A DNA stretch of 64,000 nt from NCBI RefSeq assembly GCF_036013525.1, contig NZ_CP107853.1:9920001-9984000 (forward strand), given 5' to 3'. Positions 1 through 8,408 of this stretch are shown one piece after another (positions within the stretch are counted from its first letter, which is position 1; each line of letters starts with the position of its first letter). The position numbers and the translations under genes were made by a program. Under the pieces are notes generated by a model. That model saw only the letters and a program-made list of their open reading frames with translations, was not told the origin of the DNA and did not search any database. The DNA comes from Nonomuraea sp. NBC_00507 (GTDB lineage: Bacteria > Actinomycetota > Actinomycetes > Streptosporangiales > Streptosporangiaceae).

Positions 1-652
1 AGAAGGCGCCCTGCTGCTGCAGCAGCGACTGGTAGAAGTCCATGTCCACGCCACCGGCCGCGGGCTTGTTCAGCCCGATCAGGAAGGCGCCTGTCTTCTC
101 CTTGAGCGTCTTGCCGGCCTGGATGGCGTCGTCCCAGGTCTGGATCTTCTCCGGGTCGATGTCTGCCTTCTTGAACAGGTCCGCGCGGTAGAAGAAGCCG
201 ACCGGGTTGACCTCCCAGGGCATCGCGTAGACGCCGCCGTCCTTGCCGGTCACCGTGGGCCACAGGCCCTTGGCGAAGGCATCCTTGTACGTGTCGGCGC
301 CCAGCTTGCGCAGGTCGGCCAGGCCGCCGGGGAACTTGTCCATGTACCCGGGCAGGTAGTCGATGCCGATATGCAGCACGTCGGCCAGGCCCTTGCCGCC
401 CGCGGCCATGCCAATGGTGATCTTGTCCCAGATGGCCGGGTTGCCGACGGCCTGAATGTCGATCTTGATGCCGGGGTGGGTCTGCTCGAAGTCCTTGGCG
501 ACGGCGGCCAGGCCGTCGGAGGCGGGCTTCCAGCTCCAGACGGTGATCTTGACGGGCCCGCTGCCCTTCTCCGGGGTCTTGCCGCCGCCGCAGGCGGCCA
601 GGGCGAGCGTGCCGGTGAGTGCGAGCGCGAGGGCTCCACGACGGTTGATCAT
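1..652 (-). CDS. sugar ABC transporter substrate-binding lipoprotein, family 1 (3' end outside window)
   Basis: Extracellular solute-binding protein of family 1: it captures a sugar outside the membrane and hands it to an ABC importer. Only the first 217 codons are visible, because the gene runs off the left edge; its permeases would lie beyond it. The N-terminus MINRRGALALAL leads into a hydrophobic stretch and the lipobox LAAC, so it is a lipoprotein. After a GGGK linker the mature chain starts with VKITVWSWKP, and MPWEVNPVGFFYRADLF is the usual domain-1 motif of the family. The ATG at 652 overlaps the stop of the upstream aminotransferase (ATGA) and has GAAAGGAAA just before it, so the two genes are translationally coupled. 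Substrate unknown. Confidence 0.9.
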   Translation of the reverse strand, partial: MINRRGALALALTGTLALAACGGGKTPEKGSGPVKITVWSWKPASDGLAAVAKDFEQTHPGIKIDIQAVGNPAIWDKITIGMAAGGKGLADVLHIGIDYLPGYMDKFPGGLADLRKLGADTYKDAFAKGLWPTVTGKDGGVYAMPWEVNPVGFFYRADLFKKADIDPEKIQTWDDAIQAGKTLKEKTGAFLIGLNKPAAGGVDMDFYQSLLQQQGAF

Positions 653-1782
653 TTGTGTGTTTCCTTTCGGGGGGTGAGTGCTGCGCGGAGCCGGTCGGCG
701 GCGTCGCCGGGGGTGGTGGCGTGCGGGGAGAGCCGGATCCAGCCGCCGCGCAGCGTGGTGGTGAGTCCGGCGGCGCCGAGTGCCGCGTGCGTGTTGGCGG
801 GGTCGTGGCCGGGCAGCCGCACGCGGGCGATCCCGGCCGGCTCGGCGGGGACCAGGACCTCGGCGCCCGCGGTCCTGGCGGCATCCAGCAGGCTCGCCAG
901 GGTGTGGGCGATCTGCCGGGCGATGTTCATTTCTCCGGCGGAGAGCACCAGGTCGATGGCGGCTCCCAGTGCGGCGACGGCGGAGAGGTCGGGGTTGGTG
1001 GGCGTGTGCGCGACGGCTCCGGGCAGCGGCGGCATGGGGTGCCGGGCTCCGAAGGGAGCGTGCACGCCCGACCAGCCGCCGAGACCGGGGGCGAGGCGGT
1101 CGGCCACCCGGTCGCGGACGAGCAACAGCGCCGCTCCCCAGCCCGCCCGCAGCCACTTCTGCCCGCCGCAGGCGAGCACGTCCGCCGCCGCCACGTCCAG
1201 CGGCACCGCGCCGAGGCCCTGGATGGCGTCCACCACCAGCAGCCGGTCCTCGCCCAGCACCTCCTTCAGCGCGCCCAGCGGGGCGCGGTGGCCGGTCGTG
1301 GCGTCCACCGCGCTGACCGCCAGCGCCAGGACGTCGTCGTCGAGGTGCTCGAGCAGGACGTCAGCGGTGATCGCGGCCGAGTCGATCCAGCGTGGCCGCA
1401 GCCCGCCGCGTTCCTGGAACCGCAGCCACGGATAGACGTTGGCGGGGAACTCTCCGCGCGGGACGAGCACCACGCCGCCGCCCAGGCCCGCCGCGGCGGC
1501 GAACAGCGCGTGGCTGGTGGAGGAGACGAAGGCCACCTCATGCGGGGCGCAGCTCAGCAGGCGGGCCGCGGCGGCGCGTGCACTGCTCGCCTCAAGTTCC
1601 AGTCTGGTGAGCGCTGCGGACGGATCGCGGGCCAGCAACTCCGCAGCCTGCGCGACGGTCCGTGCTACGGCCAGCGAGGGCGGCCCGATCCTGGCGAAGT
1701 CAACATATCCGGCCGGTTCCCGGAACTGGCTCAGATAGGCAGGTGGAACGTTCAAACCAGCTCCATACCAGGTAGAGGACAT
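649..1782 (-). CDS. class V aminotransferase (PLP-dependent, cysteine-desulfurase fold)
   Basis: Fold-type I PLP enzyme of about 377 residues. Visible landmarks are STSHALF (cofactor phosphate region), VVDAIQGLGAVPLDV (Asp that pairs with the pyridine nitrogen) and ACGGQKWLRAGWG near residue 210, where the lysine would form the Schiff base. No active-site cysteine loop is evident, so it looks more like a general class V aminotransferase or lyase than a cysteine desulfurase. I chose the ATG at 1782 because the upstream in-frame ATG at 1815 only adds MAHCLLLSAVF; neither start has a convincing ribosome site. It is the promoter-proximal gene of the operon with the sugar-binding lipoprotein, which suggests the imported compound is an amino sugar or is transaminated after uptake (inference). 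Confidence 0.8.
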   Translation of the reverse strand: MSSTWYGAGLNVPPAYLSQFREPAGYVDFARIGPPSLAVARTVAQAAELLARDPSAALTRLELEASSARAAAARLLSCAPHEVAFVSSTSHALFAAAAGLGGGVVLVPRGEFPANVYPWLRFQERGGLRPRWIDSAAITADVLLEHLDDDVLALAVSAVDATTGHRAPLGALKEVLGEDRLLVVDAIQGLGAVPLDVAAADVLACGGQKWLRAGWGAALLLVRDRVADRLAPGLGGWSGVHAPFGARHPMPPLPGAVAHTPTNPDLSAVAALGAAIDLVLSAGEMNIARQIAHTLASLLDAARTAGAEVLVPAEPAGIARVRLPGHDPANTHAALGAAGLTTTLRGGWIRLSPHATTPGDAADRLRAALTPRKETHK

Positions 1783-1835
1783 AAAGACAGCAGATAGCAG
1801 GAGGCAGTGCGCCAAAATGCTAGGCAGACGATATT

Positions 1836-1845
1836 TGAACGTTCA
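1836..1845. promoter_or_regulatory. palindromic operator TGAACGTTCA upstream of aminotransferase operon
   Basis: A perfect 10-bp palindrome with a central CG, the symmetry typical of LacI-family operators. It is extended by partly matching AT-rich flanks (8 of 10 positions symmetric on each arm) and lies about 55 bp upstream of the aminotransferase ATG. The same GAACGTTC core recurs at 1746-1753, inside the 5' end of that gene, and in the palindrome at 6705-6716. Confidence 0.5.
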
Positions 1846-1884
1846 TATCTGTGCAAGAGGCAGTTTGCCGCGATGTGGCAGAAC

Positions 1885-2112
1885 AGGAGCTAGAGCTCGT
1901 AGAAGCGCTCCAGCGCGGCGGCCTTGGTCGGGGCGGTGCAGACGGGGCTTGAGCGCTTGGCGATGGCGTCCCAGTGCCGGGGCCGGCATACCGGAACGAG
2001 GCGCGCAGCAGGGGCACGACGCACGTCTGGACCACGGCCTGTGGCCAGACGGTCTCGATGGCCTGCGGCATGCCGCAGGCCGATCCGATGTGCCGCCGGC
2101 CGGAACACGAGA
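1885..2112 (-). pseudogene. IS256-family transposase fragment, frameshifted
   Basis: Two minus-strand frames together give a recognisable internal piece of an IS256-type (mutator) transposase: GMPQAIETVWPQAVVQTCVV, then LLRASFRY, then after a frameshift near 1985 HWDAIAKRSSPVCTAPTKAAALERFYEL followed by a stop. Family members read roughly LPDAIxxxWPxAxVQTCVVHLIRxSxRY and later KPVYTAxTExAAxxRFxEF. N-terminal DDE parts and both IS ends are absent. It fills the gap between the aminotransferase and the FAD oxidoreductase and is non-functional. Confidence 0.75.
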
Positions 2113-2117
2113 TGGCC

Positions 2118-3494
2118 TCATGAGGCGAACCCCATCCCGAGGCGGTCGAGCAGGCGCAGCCACAGGGTGCGCCTGCCCGTCTCATCCTCCCCGGCCATTG
2201 CCCGGCGGGTGAGCTGGATGCCCGCCCAGGCGAGCGGTTCCGGCGGGAAGGGCACCGGCTTCTGCCGCACCATGCGCAGGCGGGTGCGCTCGGTGTCGGC
2301 TCCGGACAGCAGGTCGAGCATGACGTCGGCGGCGAACCTCGACGCTCCCACGCCCAGGCCGGTGTACCCGGCGGCGTGGGCGACGCGGTCGCCGTGAGTG
2401 AGGCCGTAGAAGGCGCAGAAGCGCGAGCAGGTGTCGATGACCCCGGCCCAGCGATGGGTGAAGGAGACATCGCTGAGCTGCGGGAAGGTCTCGAAGAAGT
2501 GCCGGGCCAGGAGCCGGTGCGTCTGAGGGCGGTGCTCGTGCTCGGCCCGGATGGACCGGCCGTAGTGGTAGATCGCGTCGTAGCCGCCCCAGAGGATGCG
2601 GTTGTCCGCGGTACGGCGGTAGTAGTGGAACTGGTGGCCGATGTCGCTGATGCCGTAGGGCTCCTGCCAGCCGATGGATTCCCATTGTTCGGGGGTAAGG
2701 GGTTCCGTGGCGAGCACGTAGTCGTAGACGGGGACGACGGCGAGCGAGCGCAGGCCGAGCAGTGACGTGAACGCGTTCGTGGCCAGAACGGCCTGGCCGG
2801 CGTGGATCCGTGTCGCGCCGCTGTGGACCGTCAGCCCGTCGCGATGCTTCCGCAGCCGAGCGACGGGGGTGTGCTCGGCGATACGCACCCCGAGGGCTTC
2901 GGCGACCCGGGCCAGCTCCCAGACCATGCGTGCCGGGTCCACGGTCGCGTCTTCCCCTGTTTCGAGGCGTCCGGCGAGATAGGTGGGCGATCGCACGAGG
3001 CGGCGGACGTCGTCGCGGTCGAGGAACCCGGCGACGTCGGGCTCCAAGGAAGCGATCGCATGCGGGCGGGTGGCTACCGAGAGCGCGCCGCCCGGCGTGA
3101 AGCCGCAGCTCATCTCGTACCTGTCCACGGTCGCGGCGATGCCGGCGAAGTTTTCCGCGCCGAGCCGCTCCAGGAGGTCGTACTCGTCGGGCCAGCGCCT
3201 GAGCCCGTTGGCACGGCCGTGGGTGAGGCTCGCGTCGCAGAAGCCGCCGTTGCGGCCACTCGCGTGCTCGGCGATGCGATCGCCCTCCACGAGGAGGACG
3301 TCACGCCCGGGATCTCGTTCCTTGGCCCGGACAGCGGCCCACAGGCCCGTGAACCCGCCGCCGACGACGACCAGGTCCGCCGTGATCTCACCGTCCAGCG
3401 GTCGCCTGGGAGCCGGACGGTCGGGGGTGTCGAGCCAGAGGGGCGTCGATATGGCCTTGCTCAGAGCGCGGTCGATGAGGGATTCGGCATGCAT
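2118..3494 (-). CDS. FAD-dependent oxidoreductase (DAO family, PuuB-like)
   Basis: Flavin-dependent amine or amino-acid oxidase of the DAO superfamily, 458 residues, resembling gamma-glutamylputrescine oxidases. Residues about 40-52 (VVVGGGFTGLWAA) are the dinucleotide-binding GxGxxG motif, HASGRNGGF is the FAD-contact segment after the second strand, and HAAGYTGLGVGASRFAADV is the C-terminal FAD-binding motif. The ATG at 3494 follows AAGGAAACG. It lies 12 bp downstream of the amidohydrolase remnant, in the same orientation, so they form one transcript. The pairing of an amine oxidase with an amidohydrolase suggests breakdown of an N-acyl or cyclic nitrogen compound; the substrate cannot be named. 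Confidence 0.85.
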   Translation of the reverse strand: MHAESLIDRALSKAISTPLWLDTPDRPAPRRPLDGEITADLVVVGGGFTGLWAAVRAKERDPGRDVLLVEGDRIAEHASGRNGGFCDASLTHGRANGLRRWPDEYDLLERLGAENFAGIAATVDRYEMSCGFTPGGALSVATRPHAIASLEPDVAGFLDRDDVRRLVRSPTYLAGRLETGEDATVDPARMVWELARVAEALGVRIAEHTPVARLRKHRDGLTVHSGATRIHAGQAVLATNAFTSLLGLRSLAVVPVYDYVLATEPLTPEQWESIGWQEPYGISDIGHQFHYYRRTADNRILWGGYDAIYHYGRSIRAEHEHRPQTHRLLARHFFETFPQLSDVSFTHRWAGVIDTCSRFCAFYGLTHGDRVAHAAGYTGLGVGASRFAADVMLDLLSGADTERTRLRMVRQKPVPFPPEPLAWAGIQLTRRAMAGEDETGRRTLWLRLLDRLGMGFAS

Positions 3495-3506
3495 GGTGCG
3501 TTTCCT

Positions 3507-4316
3507 TCAGGCGTCGGGTGCGGTGTGGACGCGCTCGCCGCTGGCGTAGGTGAGGGCGACGCGGGTGTCGGCCAGGGCGGCGTCCACCATGATCTTGACG
3601 GTGTCGCAGCGCAGTCGGCCGCAGGTGAGGCGGTCGCGCTGTTCCAGCAGGGCGGGGATCTGCTCCGTCCCCTGACCTCTGGCCCACCACAGCGCGCCCA
3701 CCACGGTGGCGGTGAGCCGGCCGTCGCGGGCGGCGGTGAGGTGGGCGTCGGAGGGGTCGGGGTAGCCTTCGGCGCCGGCCACCATGGCGTCCTGCCAGGC
3801 GGCGATACCGAGGCTGTGCAGCAGGTCCTGCGCGCGCAGCAGCCCGGTCGGCCGGTCGGCCGTGGTGAGGGCGGGGACGAGGGTGCCCACCAGGGCGACG
3901 GCTCCCTCCTGGAGGGTTCCGCCGGGGGCGGGGCGGCGTTCGATACGGCCGTCGGCCGGGTCGGGGGTGGCGGCGGCAATGCCGATGATCCACTCCTTGC
4001 CGGGGTTCGCGTCGGCGTAGGCGCGGATCCGGCGCGCGTACTCCTGCGGATAGGTGGTGCCCGTCAGGTCGCACTGCCCTAGTTCCCCTCCGCCCATGAC
4101 GGCATGGACGTGGGCGTCCTGGAAACCGGGGAGCAACAGCCGTCCCCGCAGGTCGACGACCTCGGTGCGGGGCCCGGCCGGCTCCTTCACCTCGTCATGC
4201 CCGATCGCGACGACCCGGCCGTCACGGACGGCGAGACTGCTCGCCCAGGTGCGGGCTCCGTCCATGGTCAGGATGGGGCCGCCAGAGAACAGCAGGTCAG
4301 CATGGGGATGCGCCAT
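3507..4316 (-). pseudogene. amidohydrolase (YtcJ type) with two in-frame internal deletions
   Basis: This 269-residue frame is a shortened relative of the 542-residue amidohydrolase at 13526-15154. It keeps the N-terminal beta-sandwich, the DAHVH metal motif, the middle AWQDAMV and GALWW blocks, the VKIM lysine strand and the very C-terminus (YASGERVHTAPDA). Compared with the full-length copy it lacks about 45 residues between EWIIGIAA and TPDPADGRIE, and about 200 residues between VKIMVD and the C-terminal sandwich. The second gap removes the HxH-like, HH and final Asp metal ligands, so it cannot be a working hydrolase. The frame stays open throughout, so a protein may still be made. ATG 4316 is preferred over a TTG at 4331; neither has a clear ribosome site. 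Confidence 0.8.
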
Positions 4317-4458
4317 GGAGGACAGGTCCAATCAGGAACGGCTGCATGCGGCGAGCGACACGGCTCGAACCTCGGCGTGGGGGCTGTCATCGCCGCCTGG
4401 CCCCATGGAACTACCGGGCCGCTTGGCCCGTCAACGGTGTTGTCGTAAGCTTGAAGGC

Positions 4459-5160
4459 GTGAATGATCGCGTCATCGGCGCACCACGCAGGCGGCGGCCA
4501 GCCAAGTCAGGCGTGGTGCTCTCCCGCGAGCTGATCGTGGAGACCGCCATCCGGCTGCTGAGCCACCACGGCGCGGACGCGCTGTCGGTGCGCCGGTTGG
4601 GCGCCGCCCTGGGAGCCGATCCCTCGTCGCTCTACCGCTATTTCCGCAACACCGACGAGCTCGTCCTGGCGATCGCGGACGAGCTCATCCGCCACGCGAT
4701 GGAGGGATTTCGCCCGAGCGGGGACTGGCGGGAGAGCCTACGCGAGCTCGGCCGCCGCCTGTATGCCACCTACCAGCGGCATCCCGAGGCTGCGCGCCTG
4801 TCGGCGGCCCGGGTCACCCGCCGCCCGAGCGAGATCAGGGCCGTGGAAGTGGGGCTGGGCATCCTGCGCGCGGCGGGCTTCGGTCCCGAGCAGGCCGCAC
4901 GGCACTACCACAGCTTCATCGACATGAGTTTGGGATTCGCCGCGCTGGAAGCCGCCGCCAGGACGCTGCCGGAGCCCGCCGCCACCGCGGACGAGGACGC
5001 GTGGCGCTCGACGTACGCGAAACTGCCGGCAGAGGAGTACCCGAACATCGCCGCGTGCGCCGACGCCCTGGCCGCGACGATGATCGGCAGCGCCTATGCG
5101 GGGGCGCTGGAACTCCTGCTCGACGGGATGGCGGCGCAGCTTCCGCGGCCTGTCAGGTGA
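4459..5160 (+). CDS. TetR-family transcriptional regulator
   Basis: DNA-binding repressor of about 233 residues. The helix-turn-helix is ALSVRRLGAALGADPSSLYR, about residues 38-57, after an Arg-rich N-terminus (RRRRPAKSG) and the typical LIVETAIRLLSHHG helix. The C-terminal part, with RHYHSFIDMSLGF and a 2-helix ligand domain, fits the TetR_C group. It is divergent from the amidohydrolase/oxidoreductase pair with about 140 bp between the starts, so it probably controls them. I chose GTG 4459; no good Shine-Dalgarno stands at the right distance, and GTG 4513 is an alternative. A leaderless message is possible. Confidence 0.85.
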   Translation: MNDRVIGAPRRRRPAKSGVVLSRELIVETAIRLLSHHGADALSVRRLGAALGADPSSLYRYFRNTDELVLAIADELIRHAMEGFRPSGDWRESLRELGRRLYATYQRHPEAARLSAARVTRRPSEIRAVEVGLGILRAAGFGPEQAARHYHSFIDMSLGFAALEAAARTLPEPAATADEDAWRSTYAKLPAEEYPNIAACADALAATMIGSAYAGALELLLDGMAAQLPRPVR

Positions 5161-5179
5161 CGGGCGTCAATCGGGCCTG

Positions 5180-5480
5180 CGGTCCTCGACGGCCTGGCGG
5201 CATCGAGGAGGAGGGCCTCGGCGAAGCGCGCGCCGATGAGCTGCATGCCCGTCGGCAGCCCGTCGGCCAGGCCGGTCGGCACCGTGAAAGGGCCGGGAAA
5301 CCGAGGCCCGGCACGGCGGTCATGTGCCACTGGGCGGGATCAGGTCGCGGGTGCGGGCGGGGTCAAGGATGTCGGCGTCCTGTTCGAAGGGCGGCTCGGC
5401 TGAGGTCGGGGTGAGCAGGACGGTGCCCGTGCCGAGCAGTTTCTGCAGGTCCATCCTGCCGCGTCCGTGGTGGCGAGCCG
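5180..5480 (-). pseudogene. amidase C-terminal remnant
   Basis: Two minus-strand frames carry pieces of an amidase-signature enzyme tail: LLGTGTVLLTPTSAEPPFEQ and DADILDPARTRDLIPP in one frame, then, after a frameshift near 5325, FTVPTGLADGLPTGMQLIGA and RFAEALLLDAA. The latter is the universal amidase C-terminal strand, compare GVPTGVQIVGRSYEDATVF in the intact amidase at 12079-13494. The catalytic Ser-Ser-Lys part is missing. It sits between the TetR gene and the LacI gene and is non-functional. Confidence 0.7.
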
Positions 5481-5516
5481 GTGGGCATTTGAGGGCCCCA
5501 GCGATCAGCAAGCTGT

Positions 5517-6626
5517 TCAAGGCCGAGTTCGGCGTCCGACCCCAGGGAGTCCAGGACGCGCGTCAGCCGAGGGTGAGACTCGCCACCGCCGGCCTGGAGC
5601 GACAGAGGACGCGCGGACCTGGAAGTCGGCCGAGAACAGGCGGCCGAGATCGCCCGGGCGGCCTTCGAGGCAGTCGACGAGCAAGTTCACCGCCGCCTGC
5701 GCGGTCTGGCCGGGCAGGAAGCCGAGCGTGCTGATCGGCGGGTCGGTGTAGCCGGCCGCCGGGTCCTCCGTAGCGCAGACCAGCAGCAGGTCATCGGGAA
5801 CGGATCGGCCGAGCCTGCGGATCGCGTCAAGCAGGAGCGGCGGGCTGAGCTCGACCAGGGTGAAAAGCGCATCCGGCGGAACGGGGGCGGCCAGCAACTC
5901 CGTCACCGCGTCCAGCGTCTGCCCGACTCCGGGGGCGGGGAGGAACGAGATCCGCGGTTCGCGCCGCCGCTCGGCGCACCAGTCGTGGTAGGCGCTGACG
6001 GTCTGCTGGTGGAAGCAGGCCGTGGTCGCGCCCGCGGCAACCGCGATCCGCTCGGCGCCCGCCTCTTCCAGGTGGTCGAGGACCTGGCGTACGGCGGCAG
6101 CGTAGTCGAAGTCGACCCACCGGCCGATCTCCCGTGCCTCGTCGGCGGCCTCCGCCAGCGCCCTCCGGTCGGCGACCACGGGGACGCCGGCCACGAGAAA
6201 GTCCCTGACCATCGGGTCTCCCTGGACCGGGTCGATGACGAACACGCCGTCGAGCGGCATGTCCAGCCAGCAGTCGTCCGGCCCGTATGTGGGCAGCAGG
6301 ACGACGCCGTAGCCGTGGGCCAGAGCCGCCTGGGTCGTGGCGGTGACGATCTGGGTGAAGTAGGCCAGCTCCGCGTAGACCCACGGCGTCTCGACGTACT
6401 CACGGGCCGCGACGCCGAGCAGGCGGGTATGCCCGGCGCGCAGCAACCGTGCCGCGGCGTTCGGGCGATAGCCGAGGGACCGTGCCACCCTTCGCACGTG
6501 CTCCCGGGTGGCGGCAGGGAGGCGTCCGGCCTCATTCAGCGCGTCCGACACGGTGGTCTTGGACACCCCCGCAGCGCGGGCCACGTCCACGAGGCGGACT
6601 CTGGGCCTGCGGTCTGACTGGCTCAT
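5517..6626 (-). CDS. LacI-family transcriptional regulator
   Basis: Repressor of 369 residues. The N-terminal helix-turn-helix is VRLVDVARAAGVSKTTVSDA with the hinge helix SLGYRPNAAARLLRAG, followed by a periplasmic-binding-protein-type effector domain (GVFVIDP, WVDFDYAAAVRQVLDHL, DALFTLVELSPPLLLDAIR). It is divergently transcribed from the peptide importer operon, and the 158-bp gap between the two starts holds the palindrome AGGAACGTTCCT, its likely operator. This is inference from position and symmetry. The last 30 or so residues (SADARPGLPGVGRRTRP) are untypical, and the C-terminus abuts the amidase remnant, so the original end may have been replaced. Confidence 0.88.
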   Translation of the reverse strand: MSQSDRRPRVRLVDVARAAGVSKTTVSDALNEAGRLPAATREHVRRVARSLGYRPNAAARLLRAGHTRLLGVAAREYVETPWVYAELAYFTQIVTATTQAALAHGYGVVLLPTYGPDDCWLDMPLDGVFVIDPVQGDPMVRDFLVAGVPVVADRRALAEAADEAREIGRWVDFDYAAAVRQVLDHLEEAGAERIAVAAGATTACFHQQTVSAYHDWCAERRREPRISFLPAPGVGQTLDAVTELLAAPVPPDALFTLVELSPPLLLDAIRRLGRSVPDDLLLVCATEDPAAGYTDPPISTLGFLPGQTAQAAVNLLVDCLEGRPGDLGRLFSADFQVRASSVAPGRRWRVSPSADARPGLPGVGRRTRP

Positions 6627-6704
6627 GAGTGAGATCGTGTCATCTGGCCGGACGCTCCGCCACCCCTCTCAGCTTTGCAGAATCGTTCCATCGGGCTCTT
6701 GTGC

Positions 6705-6716
6705 AGGAACGTTCCT
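6705..6716. promoter_or_regulatory. LacI-type operator AGGAACGTTCCT
   Basis: A perfect 12-bp palindrome with central CG in the divergent region between the LacI gene (start 6626) and the binding-protein gene (start 6784). It shares the GAACGTTC core with 1746-1753 and 1837-1844. A weaker half-like copy (AATCGTTCC) lies about 26 bp to its left. Likely the site where the adjacent LacI protein represses the peptide importer operon and perhaps itself. Confidence 0.6.
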
Positions 6717-6783
6717 TCACGAATACTCGCTGCCACCCCAGCCGCACCCTTTCGTTGCGGCCCGTTCCGAAAGAGGTGGTCTG

Positions 6784-8400
6784 ATGCGCACCTCCCGTTT
6801 CGCTGCCACAACCGCACTGCTCGCGCTCGCGGTCGCTGCCTGCGGCGCCTCACCGGCCGGCAAGGACGGCCCCTCCGGCACCTTCGAGATCACCAACGAC
6901 ACCCCACCCGCCAAAGGCCCGGTGGACTCCGTGACCTGGTCGCTCTACGCCGAACCGCAATCCCTCGACTACGTGTACGCCTTCGACTACCCGCCCAACA
7001 CCGTGCTCGCCAATGTGTGCGAGCAGCTCATGCGGATCACTCCGGACATGAAGGTGAAGCCCGGCCTGGCCAGCGCGGCCCGATCCCCCGACCCCAAGCG
7101 CTGGGTGTACACGATCCGCTCAGGGGTGAGGTTCCACGACGGCTCCACACTCACCGCCGGCGACGTCGTCGCCAGCCTGCGCCGTCACATGGACCCCAAA
7201 GTCGGCTCGTACTGGGTCTCCGTCTACCGCAACGTCGACAGGATCGAGAAGACGGGGCCGCTGGAGGTCACGGTCCACCTGAAAAAGCCCGACCAGCTCT
7301 TCAACGCGGAGATGGGCACCTCCGCCGGGACCGTCGAGAGCGCCGCCTTCCTGTCCAAGGAGGGCTACGGGACCCCGGACGTCGGCGTCAACTGCACCGG
7401 CCCCTTCTCCTTCGGCTCCTGGCAGAAGGGTCAGTCGATCATCCTCAAGAAGTTCGCCGGCTACTGGGACACGTCGCTGGCGCCGAAGGCGAACACGATC
7501 AAGAACGTGTTCATCTCGGACCCGGCCGCTCGCGTCAACGCGCTGCTCGCCGGCGAGGTCGACGGCGGCTACCTGCTGCCGTCCTCCGGGTTCCCCAAGC
7601 TCCGCACCGCCGCGAACGGCACGCTCTACTTCGGCCCCAACACGACGACAGTGAGCGTGATCCCCACCAATCTCAAGGGCGCGCTCGGTGACGTCAAGGT
7701 CCGTAAGGCGCTGTCCATGGCGCTCGACCGCGACGGCATCATCAAGGCCGCCGCGGGTGGTGTCGCCACCCCGGCGAAGGCGCCCGGCGCCACAGGCGCC
7801 TGGGGCATCGCGCCGGAGGCGGCCAAGGAGTACTACGCAAAGCTCCCGGCACTCAACCGGGACATCGCCGGGGCCAAGAAGCTGGTCGAGGAGGCCGGCG
7901 CCACCGGCAAGAAGATCGTGATGGCGACCAGCACGCTCTCCCCGGAGATCGGCGTCATCGCCAACGCCGTGCAGGCGGCGGGCCAGGCCATCGGCCTGAG
8001 GGTCGAGCTGAAGGCGGTCGCCCCCGAGGCCTACACGGCGCTGTTCTCCGACCCGAAGGCCCGGGAAGGCATCGACCTGGTCATGACGGTCTGGTACGAC
8101 TCCACCCCCGACCCGCTGGAGTTCTACGGGATCCTGACGACGGGCAACTTCGCCAACTACGGCGGCTACTCCAACCCCGAGTACGACGCTTTGGTCGATG
8201 AGGCGAGCGCGCAGGCCGACCCGGCCGCGCGCGCCGCGACGGTCGCCAAGTTGCAGGAGATCGCCGTCCGCGACATGGTGTGGATCCCGTTGTACGAGGT
8301 GCCGCACACGCTGTTCCTCAACAAGCGGCTCACCGGCGCGCCGACTGGCATCGCCCAGCTCGTCTTCCCGTGGGGCGCCCCTCTGGGATCGGCAGGTTGA
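6784..8400 (+). CDS. peptide/nickel-type ABC transporter substrate-binding lipoprotein (family 5)
   Basis: Captures an oligopeptide-like ligand for the importer encoded by the next four genes. The 538-residue product begins MRTSRFAATTALLALAVAAC, a lipoprotein signal with lipobox VAAC. Family 5 hallmarks are the start of the mature domain (WSLYAEPQSLDYVYAFDYPP), RWVYTIRSGVRFHDGSTLTA, and VRKALSMALDRDGIIKAAAG. ATG 6784 is preceded by AGAGGTGG at good spacing; the frame is open further upstream but without coding character. It is the first gene of an operon that ends with an amidase and an amidohydrolase, so the substrate may be an amide or cyclic peptide-like compound (inference). Confidence 0.92.
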   Translation: MRTSRFAATTALLALAVAACGASPAGKDGPSGTFEITNDTPPAKGPVDSVTWSLYAEPQSLDYVYAFDYPPNTVLANVCEQLMRITPDMKVKPGLASAARSPDPKRWVYTIRSGVRFHDGSTLTAGDVVASLRRHMDPKVGSYWVSVYRNVDRIEKTGPLEVTVHLKKPDQLFNAEMGTSAGTVESAAFLSKEGYGTPDVGVNCTGPFSFGSWQKGQSIILKKFAGYWDTSLAPKANTIKNVFISDPAARVNALLAGEVDGGYLLPSSGFPKLRTAANGTLYFGPNTTTVSVIPTNLKGALGDVKVRKALSMALDRDGIIKAAAGGVATPAKAPGATGAWGIAPEAAKEYYAKLPALNRDIAGAKKLVEEAGATGKKIVMATSTLSPEIGVIANAVQAAGQAIGLRVELKAVAPEAYTALFSDPKAREGIDLVMTVWYDSTPDPLEFYGILTTGNFANYGGYSNPEYDALVDEASAQADPAARAATVAKLQEIAVRDMVWIPLYEVPHTLFLNKRLTGAPTGIAQLVFPWGAPLGSAG

Positions 8401-8408
8401 GCTCGACC

